Notes: a model not told the origin generated them from the sequence alone. A DNA stretch of 34,686 nucleotides from JBGQOJ01 sp052119585 (GCF_052119585.1 NZ_JBGQOJ010000031.1:1-34686); one strand, 5' to 3'. Shown: positions 17,493-27,600, counted from the stretch's first letter. Numbers and translations: made by a program.

Positions 17493-17590
17493 CATGGCCT
17501 CCGGTCAAACGGGCAGCGCAGGATGCGTGCCCTTCTACCGGCATTGGCCCACGCGAGCGCGGGCGGTCTTATGCATGAGCCGTGCAGGCC

Positions 17591-17992
17591 TCAGTCTGCG
17601 TCTTCCATCGCAGCCGTGACGGCAAAGTGCTGCACCCACCCCGTCAGGTAGGGAAGGCCTGCCGGGATGCCTTCTTCACGCGCGGTGCTGCGGCTGATGC
17701 GCCAGCCCTGCCAGCGGCAGATTGCTGATCTGATGGCCGCCTCGCTGTCGATGTTGCAGCCCGTCATGTTGCCCACCACATCGTCGGCAAAGTGGCGACC
17801 CATTCGACTGTCAAGAAAGTCGCGGATGCCGATCATCTCGTCTTCGCTGTCGGCGCCGATGGCTGTGGCGATAAGGGTGGAAGCCAGCGTCCAGACCTCT
17901 GCGCTACGCCGCTCGCGCTGCGGGCAGTTTGTCAGGGTTTGGAAAAAGCCGTAGTCTTCGTTGCGGCTGGGCAGAATGGCGTGTGTGGTCAT
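17591..17992 (-). CDS. Hypothetical protein
   Basis: This 133-residue protein is soluble and not recognised. It contains FLDSRMGRHFADDVVGNM and a region rich in Arg and Trp (SAICRWQGWRISRSTAREEG). The ATG at 17992 is supported by AAGGAGGAC about 8 bases upstream; the in-frame ATG at 18010 overlaps that ribosome-binding site and is rejected. It ends about 100 bases before the DUF3489 gene and begins 15 bases after the gene at 18007. Similar small proteins accompany DUF3489 genes in accessory regions, which suggests an element-borne role, but nothing more can be said. Confidence 0.75.
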   Translation of the reverse strand: MTTHAILPSRNEDYGFFQTLTNCPQRERRSAEVWTLASTLIATAIGADSEDEMIGIRDFLDSRMGRHFADDVVGNMTGCNIDSEAAIRSAICRWQGWRISRSTAREEGIPAGLPYLTGWVQHFAVTAAMEDAD

Positions 17993-18006
17993 GGGCAGGT
18001 CCTCCT

Positions 18007-18228
18007 TCAAATCAGCTGCAGCTCAGCCAGCACGGTGCTGGCGGCGGCCAGCTGGCTGGTCGGCAGTTCGATCTTGATGTGCGAGAAGATGTCCGAGGCT
18101 TCGGCCTTGATGCCGTCCTCCCGCAGCGTAGTCTCGATGGCTTCGGCGACGGCGTTGGGGCGACTGCGGTCGAAGTGGTCGGGCAGCATTGCATAGTCGA
18201 TGCGGATGGTTGTGGTTGCCATTGTCAT
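18007..18228 (-). CDS. Small hypothetical protein
   Basis: This 73-residue soluble protein is not recognised. It begins MTMATTTIRIDYAML and ends in an amphipathic helix (SQLAAASTVLAELQLI). GGAG lies 7 bases before the ATG at 18228, which supports translation. It lies in a tight minus-strand row with the genes at 18239 and 17591, with intergenic gaps of only 10-14 bases, so the three are probably one transcript. Confidence 0.65.
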   Translation of the reverse strand: MTMATTTIRIDYAMLPDHFDRSRPNAVAEAIETTLREDGIKAEASDIFSHIKIELPTSQLAAASTVLAELQLI

Positions 18229-18238
18229 GGTGTGCTCC

Positions 18239-18421
18239 TCAATCCTGCTGTTCGATCAGGGCGAGAATGGCGATCGCCATCCCGCCGAGATACTCGCTGC
18301 GACGAAACACGATATCGTCGATCTCGCCGGCGCAGGTGATCGTGGGGTCAACCGCCAGGCTATCTGCCATATGTGGGAGCAGGCGTTGGGCTTGGGCGTT
18401 GTAACGTTCTGCGAGGGTCAT
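18239..18421 (-). CDS. Small hypothetical protein
   Basis: This 60-residue protein is not recognised. It starts MTLAERYNAQAQRLLPHMAD and ends with a short hydrophobic helix (GGMAIAILALIEQQD). A good ribosome-binding site (CGGAGA) lies about 8 bases before the ATG. It is the first gene of the minus-strand row. The 110-bp region to the divergent gene at 18532 holds a perfect TATAAT (18478-18483) on the plus strand, though without a matching -35 at the usual distance. Confidence 0.6.
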   Translation of the reverse strand: MTLAERYNAQAQRLLPHMADSLAVDPTITCAGEIDDIVFRRSEYLGGMAIAILALIEQQD

Positions 18422-18531
18422 TGATTTGTCTCCGTTCAGGCGTGTTTGCTTGCACTGAGAATCGCTCTGACGGGCAGTATAATCAACTCAAATAGATCGG
18501 CTTTCCCGTTTATTTACAATATGTTGAGGAC

Positions 18532-18903
18532 ATGCAAAGCGCCATGGAAGGTCTATCCGAACGCGCCTATGCAGAACGGTCAGGTCTGTCGCGCGGAGCC
18601 GTGCAGAAGGCCCGCAAGAATGGTCGCCTGGTGCTGTTTGCCGATGGGTCGATTGATGCGGTGGCGTCTGATGCACGCCGCGGCGCCATGACGGATCCAG
18701 ATCAACAGATGCGGTCGCGTGGTGGTGTTGGAGGCGTTGGCGCTGGTGGTGATGGCGGTACGATCGGTAGCAGCACCGCCTCTGGCCCCGGCGACAGCAC
18801 CTCCTATCTGAAGGCCCGCACCGCACTGACGGTGTATCAGGCGCAGGAACGCTTGCTGTCGATCCAGCGCAAGAAAATGAGCCACAAAATCCTCAACGGC
18901 TGA
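18532..18903 (+). CDS. Phage terminase small subunit-like (Nu1-type) HTH protein, probably C-terminally truncated
   Basis: This 123-residue protein begins with a helix-turn-helix of the kind seen in DNA-packaging Nu1-type and 'elements of external origin' proteins: GLSERAYAERSGLSRGAVQK, then NGRLVLFADGSIDAVASDARR. A Gly-rich linker follows (about residues 63-87), then YLKARTALTVYQAQERLLSIQRK, the start of the helical part that carries on for 50-100 more residues in relatives. Here it ends abruptly in MSHKILNG and a stop, so the 3' part appears lost. It is divergent from the four small genes. No large terminase, portal or capsid gene is present, so it is best read as a relic of a prophage or similar element. 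Confidence 0.6.
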   Translation: MQSAMEGLSERAYAERSGLSRGAVQKARKNGRLVLFADGSIDAVASDARRGAMTDPDQQMRSRGGVGGVGAGGDGGTIGSSTASGPGDSTSYLKARTALTVYQAQERLLSIQRKKMSHKILNG

Positions 18904-19095
18904 ACCCACTATCACCGGCATGAGGACCTCTGCGGCAAAAACCGGTTCGTACCAAAATTGGCCCCTCCCATTTCCAGCCACGACAGATCTATGCCATGTT
19001 GTTCAGCGTCGCATGGCTGTGTTTTGTGGCAGCCCTGTGTTTCTACTCTCTCACCAAATACCCAACCGACGCTGCCGCACCGCATAGAGTATCTC

Positions 19096-20406
19096 TTATT
19101 CTCTGAATGCGGTCTCCTTGACCCGCACCACTGGCGCGATCAGGTAGTCGAGAACGGTACGCTTGCCTGACAGGATATCGACCTGTGCCACCATGCCAGG
19201 GAGGATTTCGACCGCATCGCCCGCAGCGTCGGTCAGCCTTGTCAGGGTTGCGATCTCGACGATGAATGCCTGTTCGTCGCGGTCGGGGCGGGTGACCGCA
19301 TCCGCGCCCACGCGTAAGATTCGCCCGTCGATCCCGCCATAGCGCGACGGATCATAAGCGGTGATGTTGATCCGCACATCTTGACCCGCGCGCACGAATG
19401 CGACATCGGCCGGTGTCAGATAGGCCTCGACCAGCAGGTCATCATCGATCGGCACAATCTCGACGAGGGGTTCCCCCGCCCTTGCAAGGCTGCCGCGTGT
19501 CGTTGCCAGCACCCGATTGACGATCCCGCGCGTGGGCGCAACCAGCACGGCTCGGGTCAGCCGCTTTTCGACTGAAGGCAAGACTGCCTCAAGCTCTGCC
19601 AGTTCCGCTTCTGCCGTCACACGTGCCTCCACAGCCGCGGCGATGAAGGCCGACAGGGTCGAAGTAATCCGGTTATCCAACTCGGCCAAGGCCAGCTCTG
19701 CCCGCAAGACCGCCGATTTCGCCTCGGACAGGCGCCCGAAGGCGTCGGTCCTGCGCCCTTGCAGCCCGATCAGGCGGGTGCGCGGCTCGACATTGGCCGC
19801 GACCAGCGGCGCGATAAGGCTGACCTCTTCTTCGACCAGCCCGAGCGCCGTCTCGGCGGTGGCGACCCGTATTTCGGCCTCGCGCACCTCTTGGCGGCGC
19901 TGGTCGATCTGCAACTGCAAGACGCCGATCTCTTGGCCAAGCGCGGTTTTCCGCGCCAGATACAGCGCTATTTCCGCTGCGAACCGTACAGGGGGAAGGT
20001 GGTCGATGGCCGGTGTCAGGACAAAATCCTCCTGCGCAATCTCAGCCGACAGCCGCGCAATCCGAAGCTGCAGCGCCTGCGCACGCATCTGCAGCCGCGC
20101 CAGCTCCCCAGCGACCTGCGTGGCGTCAAGCGTGACAAGCGGATCGCCCGCCATAACAAGATCACCGTCGCTGACGTGAATATCGGTGATCACGCCCGGT
20201 TCACCAGGTTGCACGATCTGCACCTCACCCGATGGCACGACACGACCGTCGGTGCGGGTGACAGTGTCGATCTCGGTCTGCGCAGCCCAGAACGCGGCAA
20301 TCCCCAGAAAGGCGATGATCGCCAGCAAAAGCAGCGAGGCGCGGATCGGGTTGCGGCCCTTCACCTCTTGCGCGAATGTCTGTGCGTCCTTGATATAGGG
20401 GTCCAT
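19096..20406 (-). CDS. Type I secretion periplasmic adaptor, HlyD family
   Basis: This 436-residue membrane-fusion protein links the inner-membrane ABC exporter to the outer-membrane channel. It has a short cytoplasmic N-terminus, one membrane helix (SLLLLAIIAFLGIAAFWAA), a barrel-sandwich hybrid (GRVVPSGEVQIVQPGEPGVI, DGDLVMAGDPLVTLD), a long coiled-coil hairpin of about 200 residues and the second half of the barrel (VLVAPTRGIVNRV, then GEPLVEIVP). The ATG at 20406 forms a TGATG overlap with the ABC gene and has AAAGG 7 bases upstream; the ATG at 20424 is less well placed. Last gene of the secretion operon. LapC-like in organisation. Confidence 0.93.
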   Translation of the reverse strand: MDPYIKDAQTFAQEVKGRNPIRASLLLLAIIAFLGIAAFWAAQTEIDTVTRTDGRVVPSGEVQIVQPGEPGVITDIHVSDGDLVMAGDPLVTLDATQVAGELARLQMRAQALQLRIARLSAEIAQEDFVLTPAIDHLPPVRFAAEIALYLARKTALGQEIGVLQLQIDQRRQEVREAEIRVATAETALGLVEEEVSLIAPLVAANVEPRTRLIGLQGRRTDAFGRLSEAKSAVLRAELALAELDNRITSTLSAFIAAAVEARVTAEAELAELEAVLPSVEKRLTRAVLVAPTRGIVNRVLATTRGSLARAGEPLVEIVPIDDDLLVEAYLTPADVAFVRAGQDVRINITAYDPSRYGGIDGRILRVGADAVTRPDRDEQAFIVEIATLTRLTDAAGDAVEILPGMVAQVDILSGKRTVLDYLIAPVVRVKETAFRE

Positions 20407-22580
20407 CAGGTCGCCTTTTGCCATTGCGTGCCCAAGACGTCGTCGCGCGGCCCGTCGGCGGTGATCCTGCCCTCCTGCACGACGATTACGCGGTCCACCA
20501 ACCGCAACAGGCTAGGCCGATGCGTCACCACCAAAAGGGTGCGCCCCGCGACAACAGGGGTCAACCGCGAGATCAGGCCGGTCTCGGTCATCGTATCCAT
20601 GGCCGATGTCGGCTCGTCCAGAAGCAGCACGGGAGGTTCGTTCAACAGCGCGCGGGCCAATGCGACCGCCTGACGTTGCCCACCCGAAAGACCCTCGCCA
20701 CGCTCGCCCACGACAAAATCATATCCCTGAGGCAGATGCGCGACGAAACTGTCGACACCGGCAATCTGCGCAGCGCGCAGGATCTCGGCATCGCTGGCAC
20801 GCGGGGCACCGATGGCGATATTCTCGCGCAGACTGCCCGAGAACAGCCAGCTATCCTGCAAGACCGACCCGACATTGCGCCGTAGATCGCCCGGATCGAT
20901 CTGGCGGATATCCACCCCGTCAAGGAGCACGGCACCGGACTGCGGGCGGTATAACCCGATGGCCAGCCGCGCAAGCGTGCTCTTGCCCGACCCGATCGGA
21001 CCAAGGATGGCCACACGCTCGCCCGCCGCGATATCAAGCGACACATCCTGTAGCGATGTCCTGTCGCTGTTGGGATAGCCGAAGCTGACATTGCGGAAGC
21101 TGACCTGCCCCTGCAACCGGTCACGGCTGAGGTAGTGGCGACCGGTCTCGCGCTCGCTATCGGCCCGCATCAGCGTGTCGATAGCGCGATAGGCTGTGCG
21201 CGCCTGGCTGATTCGCATCAGCGTTTGCGCCACTTGCGCCAGCGGCGTCAGCGCCCGCCCCGTCAGGATGACACAGGCAATCAGCGCACCCATCGAGATC
21301 ACCCCCTCGGTGATCAACAAAACACCATAGAATACGATCACGATCTGCGCTGTCTGCTGCACAAAAGCCGTCGCATTCAGGGCAAACTGGCTGACAGCGC
21401 GCGATTTCACCCCATGGCTTGCCTGCGTCGTCAGCGCCTTTTCCCAGCGTGCCTTCATACGTGTCTCGGCATGGGCGGCCTTGATGGTTTCCAGACCGGA
21501 AATCGCCTCGAACAGCACGCTTTGCTTGGATTGCCCGTCCTTGAAACTGCTTTCTGCCAGCCGCGTCAAGATCGGCTGCGCGGCAAGCGCCACCACTAGC
21601 ACAATCGGCACCGCCAGCATCGGGACAATGGCCAATGGCCCACCGATCAGGGAAATCACGCCAACGAACAGCAAGATAAAGGGCAGATCGACAATCGCCA
21701 CAAGCGAGGCCGAAGCGAAGAAATCGCGCAGCGTATCGAATTCGCGCAAACTCGACGCGATAGACCCTGTCGAGCCCACCCGCGCCGCAAGCTGCAGTGA
21801 CATCAGCCGCTCGAAGATGGCCCTCCCCATCACCAGATCGGCCCGCTGCCCCGCACGGTCGATAAAACCCGCCCGCAGCGTGCGGATCAGAAAATCGAAC
21901 AGCAGCGCGATCCCGACCCCAATCGTCAGCGCAATCAGGCTTTCGATGGCCTGATTGGGCAAAATCCGGTCATAGACCACCATCACGAACAGCGATGTGG
22001 TCAGCCCCAGAATATTCGCCACCGCAGCGGCGATGATCACCTGAACATAGCTCCACCGGTTCTGGGCAAGTGCACCGCGAAACCAATGGCTGGTCGTCGT
22101 GATGCCATCCTCGCCCAGTGCACGGGGCCGCAACAGGATTCCCTGACCTGTCAGAATTTGCGCCAGTCGCGCGGCGTCGATGACCGTCGCTTCCGCGCCA
22201 AGGCGCGGGTCGTAGACCTGCCAGCCGCCCTTGTCGCGCCCCTCGACCACTACGGCCCCTGTCTGCGTCAGCAACACTGCTGGCAGCAGGGTCGCATCCA
22301 GATCATCCGGTTTGACGTCACCGAACCCGATCTCATAGCCCGCGGCCTGCGCCGCGCGGATCGGCGACTTCAGCCACCCGCCCTCTTCGTCGGGGCGCAG
22401 GGCGTCTTCCATCAAGGCGCTGGAAATCGGCCTGCCGTGGACCAATGCCGCATGCGACAGGCATTTCGCGACTGCCCGCTGCGCCGCCGTGGCTGTGCGC
22501 GCTGTGGCGGCTGGCGCAGGTTGATCCGCATCTGGTATCAGACTTGCCGTGGCCTGAGAAAGCGGGCTTGCAGCCTTCAT
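20406..22580 (-). CDS. Type I secretion ABC exporter, LapB-like (permease-ATPase)
   Basis: This 724-residue inner-membrane exporter has three parts: an N-terminal C39-like domain (about residues 30-155) without the catalytic Cys motif, a six-helix ABC membrane domain (about 170-460), and an ATPase with Walker A GPIGSGKST near residue 527, signature LSGGQRQ and Walker B VLLLDEPTSAMD. A degenerate C39-like domain is typical of exporters of giant adhesins and RTX proteins (LapB/LssB type), where it serves to bind the substrate and not to cut a leader. The ATG at 22580 overlaps the TolC-like stop (ATGA) and follows AGAAGGG by 8 bases; a GTG at 22589 is an alternative. Its presumed cargo is the Ig-repeat protein encoded upstream. 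Confidence 0.94.
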   Translation of the reverse strand: MKAASPLSQATASLIPDADQPAPAATARTATAAQRAVAKCLSHAALVHGRPISSALMEDALRPDEEGGWLKSPIRAAQAAGYEIGFGDVKPDDLDATLLPAVLLTQTGAVVVEGRDKGGWQVYDPRLGAEATVIDAARLAQILTGQGILLRPRALGEDGITTTSHWFRGALAQNRWSYVQVIIAAAVANILGLTTSLFVMVVYDRILPNQAIESLIALTIGVGIALLFDFLIRTLRAGFIDRAGQRADLVMGRAIFERLMSLQLAARVGSTGSIASSLREFDTLRDFFASASLVAIVDLPFILLFVGVISLIGGPLAIVPMLAVPIVLVVALAAQPILTRLAESSFKDGQSKQSVLFEAISGLETIKAAHAETRMKARWEKALTTQASHGVKSRAVSQFALNATAFVQQTAQIVIVFYGVLLITEGVISMGALIACVILTGRALTPLAQVAQTLMRISQARTAYRAIDTLMRADSERETGRHYLSRDRLQGQVSFRNVSFGYPNSDRTSLQDVSLDIAAGERVAILGPIGSGKSTLARLAIGLYRPQSGAVLLDGVDIRQIDPGDLRRNVGSVLQDSWLFSGSLRENIAIGAPRASDAEILRAAQIAGVDSFVAHLPQGYDFVVGERGEGLSGGQRQAVALARALLNEPPVLLLDEPTSAMDTMTETGLISRLTPVVAGRTLLVVTHRPSLLRLVDRVIVVQEGRITADGPRDDVLGTQWQKAT

Positions 22581-23887
22581 GCCGGACACCCTTCTGCACA
22601 GATGCCGAAAACCTCCAGCAATTCGCCCGTCAGATAGAGCACCACATACCCCGCGATCCGCGCATCGGACGCCAGTTCTTGCGCCCGCGCTGCGGTCCTT
22701 TCAACATCGCTCCCCAGTTCCAGCAGGTCGAGGATATCCACTCGCCCGCCCGCAAACTGCGCCTCGGCATCGGCAAGCGCTGCAGCGGATGTTTCGGCCG
22801 CATTGCGTGCAGCCCCCAGTTCGGCGGCCAATGTCGCGGACCGGTCCTGTGCATCCGCCAGAGCACGGGTCAGGTCGCGGGCCATCAGTTCACGATCCGC
22901 AACCGCCTGCGCGACCTGCGCCTCAGCCGAGGCAAGGGCCGCGCTGCGCTGCCCGTCCGAGCCAAAGTCATAGCCAAGGCGCAGCCCTGCCCCGACCGAG
23001 GCATCGCTGTTTTGCGGGGCCCGCGCAGTCACATCCAGAAAGACGCTCGGCATCCGCGACGCCATCACGGCGTCACGCGCGCGCCGTGCGGCGCGTTCCT
23101 GCGCCTCGAGGGCGATCAGGGCCGGATTGCGGTCGATCCCCGCGACGGGTGGAGGTGCAAGTGGCAGAGGCGCGGGGTCAAGGGGCACATCGAACAACTC
23201 TATAATGCGGGTCTCTGCGGCACGCACCCGCCCTTGCGCCGAGGCAAGCAGAGCCGCTGCCTCGGCGCGGCGTGATGCGACACGCAGCATATCGGCATTG
23301 CGCCCGACGCCCGCACGCAGGCGCAATGCGATCTGATCGGCAAATCTTTGGTTCCGCGCGTCTGCCTCTGCCGCAATCGTCAACAAACCCTGCGCCAGAT
23401 ACAACTCTTCCCACGCACGGATCGCCGCCAGCGCCCGTCGGGCCAGTTGCGAACGGGTTTCTGCCTGCGCTTGCGCGACGCGGACCCGCGCCGCAGCAGC
23501 CTCTTTCTCGGACACGCCCCCGTCGAAAATCTGCTGGCTCAGGCGCAAGATCGGCACAAGGCTTGGGTCACTTGCCGTGCTGACGCCTGCGTCGATCCCC
23601 GCGCTGATACTGGGGCGCCATGCGCCCTCGGCTTCGGTCACCGCAGCGACCGAGACCGCTTCTCTCGCACGCGCGGCGGCCAAAGACGGACCCTCGGTAA
23701 TGGCCCTCTGCAACGCGACCCCAAGCGGGGTTTGCGCATGGACCGGCGCGGCACCTGCGGTCAGATCAGTTTCTGCCACCACGACAACCGCGACCGCCGG
23801 AATCTCTTCTGCCGGCGCATCCACCAGCGGCGCCGAACACGCGGCCAAAAACAGCGGGACACACAGATGAACCAACCCCAATTTCAC
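22577..23887 (-). CDS. TolC-family outer-membrane efflux lipoprotein
   Basis: This 436-residue protein would form the outer-membrane channel of the type I system. The N-terminus is a lipoprotein signal (LVHLCVPLFLAACSAP, lipobox LAAC with Cys at about residue 17). Two repeats of long heptad-rich helices follow, as in TolC/OprM (for example SLAAARAREAVSVAAVTEAEG and ADGRE-like AARRARDAVMASRMPSV). The start codon is GTG and overlaps the SapC-like stop (GTGA). It is LapE-like by position. Ends in a Cys-containing tail (FGICAEGCPA) that is unusual for the family. Confidence 0.9.
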   Translation of the reverse strand: MKLGLVHLCVPLFLAACSAPLVDAPAEEIPAVAVVVVAETDLTAGAAPVHAQTPLGVALQRAITEGPSLAAARAREAVSVAAVTEAEGAWRPSISAGIDAGVSTASDPSLVPILRLSQQIFDGGVSEKEAAAARVRVAQAQAETRSQLARRALAAIRAWEELYLAQGLLTIAAEADARNQRFADQIALRLRAGVGRNADMLRVASRRAEAAALLASAQGRVRAAETRIIELFDVPLDPAPLPLAPPPVAGIDRNPALIALEAQERAARRARDAVMASRMPSVFLDVTARAPQNSDASVGAGLRLGYDFGSDGQRSAALASAEAQVAQAVADRELMARDLTRALADAQDRSATLAAELGAARNAAETSAAALADAEAQFAGGRVDILDLLELGSDVERTAARAQELASDARIAGYVVLYLTGELLEVFGICAEGCPA

Positions 23888-24612
23888 AAGAACCCCCCGC
23901 GCAAAGCCTGCAGAAACGCATCCTCTGGCGGTGTCTCCGCAGCAGCAGGCAGCGGTGATGCGCGATGCAGGTCAAGATGCCCCCGCGAGACCTGCATCAC
24001 ATGGGCCAGACCGACCGCACCCGCCCGATGCAGCTTACCCACAACAGCTTCTGACAGCGCGGCAAGCGCCGCTGCATCCACGATCCGCCATTCGGCACTG
24101 TCTTGCCACGGCACCAGACATCCGGCCTGTTGCAGTGCGGTCGCCGCCTTTCGTGCCGCGATCCGGCTTTCCCGCCACGCCCGCAGCCGGATCAGGCGGT
24201 GTTCTGTCACTGGCGCAAGCGTCCCGTCGTCCAAAAACATGGGCTGGGCACCAACCCCCTGATCAGCGACCGGCACAAGCTGGCCCGCATCCACTAGCAC
24301 TAGGTCGCCGAGCGGCGAAGGGGCGATCTGAAACGGACCATGTCGCAAGGCCCAAGGGATCACCGCCGTCGACCACCGGCCTCCCTGACCGAAGAACGCA
24401 GGCAAGGCCTGCTCAAGGGCGCGCACGGGGATTGCAGGCTCGGCCAGATCGCCACTGGCCCGCACCATCAGCGGCACTTGCAGCGCAAGTGCCGCGATCT
24501 CGTCAAGGGCGACGGGAACATGCCCCTGCCCGCGCTGAAAGACAGGCACAGTCGAAGGGTGCCAGCACAAGGCACCGTGATCGGCAAAAGAAAGGGGTTT
24601 GACCTGTGACAT
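23884..24612 (-). CDS. SapC family protein
   Basis: This 242-residue protein belongs to the SapC family, named after a protein of the Campylobacter fetus S-layer secretion locus; its biochemical role is not established. Recognisable features are KPLSFADHGALCW near the N-terminus, ALQVPLMVRASGD, RWSTAVIPWALRHGPFQIAP and PMFLDDGTLAPVTEHRL. No signal peptide or membrane helix is seen, so it is probably cytoplasmic and may act on the secreted protein before export. The start at 24612 is chosen because the alternative ATG at 24642 lies in the loop of a strong hairpin. It is co-transcribed with the three secretion genes. Confidence 0.85.
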   Translation of the reverse strand: MSQVKPLSFADHGALCWHPSTVPVFQRGQGHVPVALDEIAALALQVPLMVRASGDLAEPAIPVRALEQALPAFFGQGGRWSTAVIPWALRHGPFQIAPSPLGDLVLVDAGQLVPVADQGVGAQPMFLDDGTLAPVTEHRLIRLRAWRESRIAARKAATALQQAGCLVPWQDSAEWRIVDAAALAALSEAVVGKLHRAGAVGLAHVMQVSRGHLDLHRASPLPAAAETPPEDAFLQALRGGFL

Positions 24613-24626
24613 GGGGCGCTTTGATC

Positions 24627-24655
24627 GGGGCCGGTCGTTCAAAGCGACCGGCCCC
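24627..24655 (-). terminator. Perfect 11-bp stem-loop between the giant protein gene and sapC
   Basis: GGGGCCGGTCG and CGACCGGCCCC are separated by a 7-base loop. The hairpin begins 9 bases after the stop of the Ig-repeat gene and ends 15 bases before the SapC start. It lacks a following U run on the minus strand, so it may be a leaky terminator or an RNA-stabilising or processing element that yields more secreted protein than exporter. Confidence 0.6.
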
Positions 24656-24663
24656 TGATGACA

Positions 24664-27600
24664 TCAGACCAGCGGCAACTGCAGCGCGATATTGGTGAAC
24701 CCGTCATCGGTGAAGGATGCCAGATCATCCGACGTGACTCCCGTCAGCCTGCCAAAGCTGTCCGATTGATAGTCCGTCCCATCGAACGTTAACGTCCAAA
24801 GCGCCGCCTCATCCTCATTCGCCGTCACAACGATGATCGATTCATCCTGCGCCAGCCCAAGGTTTGCAGCATCGGCCCTTGCGATGACGGCAAGGTCATC
24901 ATCCTCGGTCACGCCTTCGAAGATGACGATCCCCGTGTCGCTGCCCAAGGTCACAGGGCTCTCACCGACAGTGGCGATCCCGTCACCACGGAAATTCCCG
25001 AAATCCGCCTCGATGACCAGCAAGTCCTGTTTCGACGCATCGTCATTGGATGAATCGAACCCGCTCACGATATCGAAACCGCCGCGCCCCTGACTGTTTT
25101 CAAGGACGACGGTCTTACGCCCAAAGTCCTCTACGCCGCCGACCCGCTCGAACCCGTCAAAGACAGGGTCGACACCTTCGACAAAGCCGACCCCAAGCCC
25201 GTAGAACGTCGACCCATCCGTCCCGCCGACATCAACACTGGCAAGGTCAAGCGTCTCGGGTGGTGTTGCAAGTGCGCGCAACCCTTGCAGATCGATATCC
25301 AGCGTGATCCGCGTTGTCTCGATCCCTGTTGAATATGCCGATAGCGCCCCTGCGGGATCTGCCGCCGTATAGGTGCCACCCGTCAAGGTGCCCAGATCGG
25401 GTGCCACACTCCCTGCGACGAAAAGATCGAACTGTACCAAAATCGGCTCGGTGCCAACATCAGGCACGCCATCGAAGAACGACAACAATGCCTGTGTTGA
25501 AATGGCCAACGTCGCCACCCCGCCGGTCACATTGAGCTGCACAATACCCGCATCCGCCGTCTGGTTGCCGACGATGATCACATCGTCATCCGTGCCGATA
25601 TTCTGGTCGCCTCCGTCAAGAACCTCCCGGAATTCCGTCGCGACCATCAGATCGCGATTGTTATCGATCCCGAGCGTGCCTCCAGTGAATTTCTCAGTTG
25701 CGAAATCGTATGTCTGGGTGCGGGTAAAGCCGTCCCCCTCATCAGCTGCCGAAAGCGTCAGGCTGACATAATTGCCGTCGATATCCGTCTCGATCAGGTC
25801 AAAAACCGCCGCGCGGTCATAATCACCGAAAGGGGCGACATCCGTTGTTGCGATCTCGCGCGTCGTCACCTCGCCATTGGCCGTATCGATCGTCCCGATC
25901 ACCGCCGCCGTCACCGAGTTGCCCTCGGCGATCGTATCCCGCACCGCGATGAACACGGGATTACCAGGCGCATCGGCCAGGAAATCGAGGTCGTAAAACT
26001 CGCCCTCCGGCAAGACGCCGCCGAAATCGGCCAAGGTTATCGGCGTGCTGGTCACGCCGGCAGCGCCGGTGTTGATATTCACCTCCGTGCCCGACCCGTC
26101 CGGAATAGCCGCCGCGACCGAGGCTGCCGGAATATTATAAACGGTAAACAACGGATCGCCCTGTGACAGGTTCCCGTTGCCGTCATCAACAACGTTAAGC
26201 TGGGTGAGGACAAGACCGTCGGCACGGACATCGATCTTTGTGGTCCGCGCGGTGACATCAGCTCCCGCCCCGCCATCAAAGGCAAAAGACCGGATCGGGG
26301 CCGACGTCTCGCCGTCATAGACCAGTATCGCGGTATATTGCTCGGAATCGGTATCGGCGGTGTCGATGATCTCGGCGATGACCACAGTCTGCCCATTGGT
26401 CATCTCCTGACCCTCAAGGATCGTGCGCGTCGTCGCGCCTTCCGCCCCGAAGACACCAATGTCGGTGAAAGGTTCGATCACCGCCCCTCCGGCAAGGAAT
26501 TGCCCGCTTGCCGGATCACCAAGGCCGCTGTTCACGATCACCTGAAAGCCAAAGCTGGCACCACCACCCGAGACAGTCACAACAGCCGCCTGCGTCATCG
26601 GATCAAGCCCTTCGAAAACGGTGTCTGCAACCGCGAATTCGAAATTCCCCGACGCATCCGTTTGCGCCGTGAACGGACCGGCCAAATCCGCGCCGGAACC
26701 ATCCTTGATCGTCAGCGTCATCTGCGTGTTTTCGGGCACTCCGGTGATCGTGCCAGGCAGGAATTCATTTAGGCCATTATCGCCGATCAGGGTCAGTTCT
26801 TCGTTATCATAGACAACAAGAGTATCTACGGTATAGGCCTCTGAAGTAGTATCATCAAAAACCGTGATCACTGCTGTGCCGTCCGGCACAACATCCACCA
26901 CCCGCTCTGCCGTGGCCGAGGGAGAGGTATTGCCAGCCGCATCCATCGAGGTCGCGGTGATCGTATAGACCGCGTCGGTGGCATCCGTCAGATCAAGCGG
27001 GTCCGTCGTCCACTGGCTATTGGCATCGACAGCAACTTCGACCGGATTGGCAAAAAGCGTGGATTCAAGAACGACCGTGGTGTTCGGCTCGCCCGAGCCG
27101 CTGATCACAACCGACGTGATGCCTGCGGCGTCAATGGTCCCGTCCAGCGCATCAAAGATTGGCTGTGGCGGGATATCCAGATCGACATTCACCTGCACCG
27201 TCGCCGATGCGGGCGAGGCATTGCCCGCCGCATCCGTCGCCACCGCAAAGATCGTGTTCTGCGAGAACTCCGTCCCCGGCGTGACCGCGATAGCGTAGCT
27301 CCACATCGTGCCGCTCACATCGGCCTGCCCGACCGTTCCATCGACACTCACCGCAACGCTCGTCCCCGCCTCGGTCGTGCCGGTGATCGTATAGGCGTCA
27401 TTCGTCACCTCCGCGAGGCCGACAAAGTTGTCCCCCGCGACCACATCAATCGTCGGCGCGGCAGGGGCACAGGCATCCACCACGCGATCCGCCGTTGCAG
27501 TGGGCGAGGTATTGCCTGCAGCGTCCGTCGATGTCGCCGTGATGGTGTAGCTGTCATCTCCGGCAGCGCTCAGGTCCAGCGCAGCCGTTGTCCAGACGCC

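Noticed and set aside
19080..19112. CCGCAT/ATGCGG dyad spanning the stop codon of the adaptor gene, considered as an operon terminator
   Set aside because: Short 6-bp outer stem with a mismatched interior and no U tract on the minus strand.
19517..20673. Long plus-strand reading frames antisense to the adaptor gene
   Set aside because: They mirror the G+C-rich adaptor coding strand, have low-complexity Arg/Ser-rich translations, no ribosome-binding sites and no recognisable domains.
22445..24602. Plus-strand reading frames of 200-300 codons opposite the TolC-like and SapC-like genes
   Set aside because: They arise from third-position G+C bias; translations are Arg/Pro/His-rich with no family features, and the minus-strand genes are convincing.
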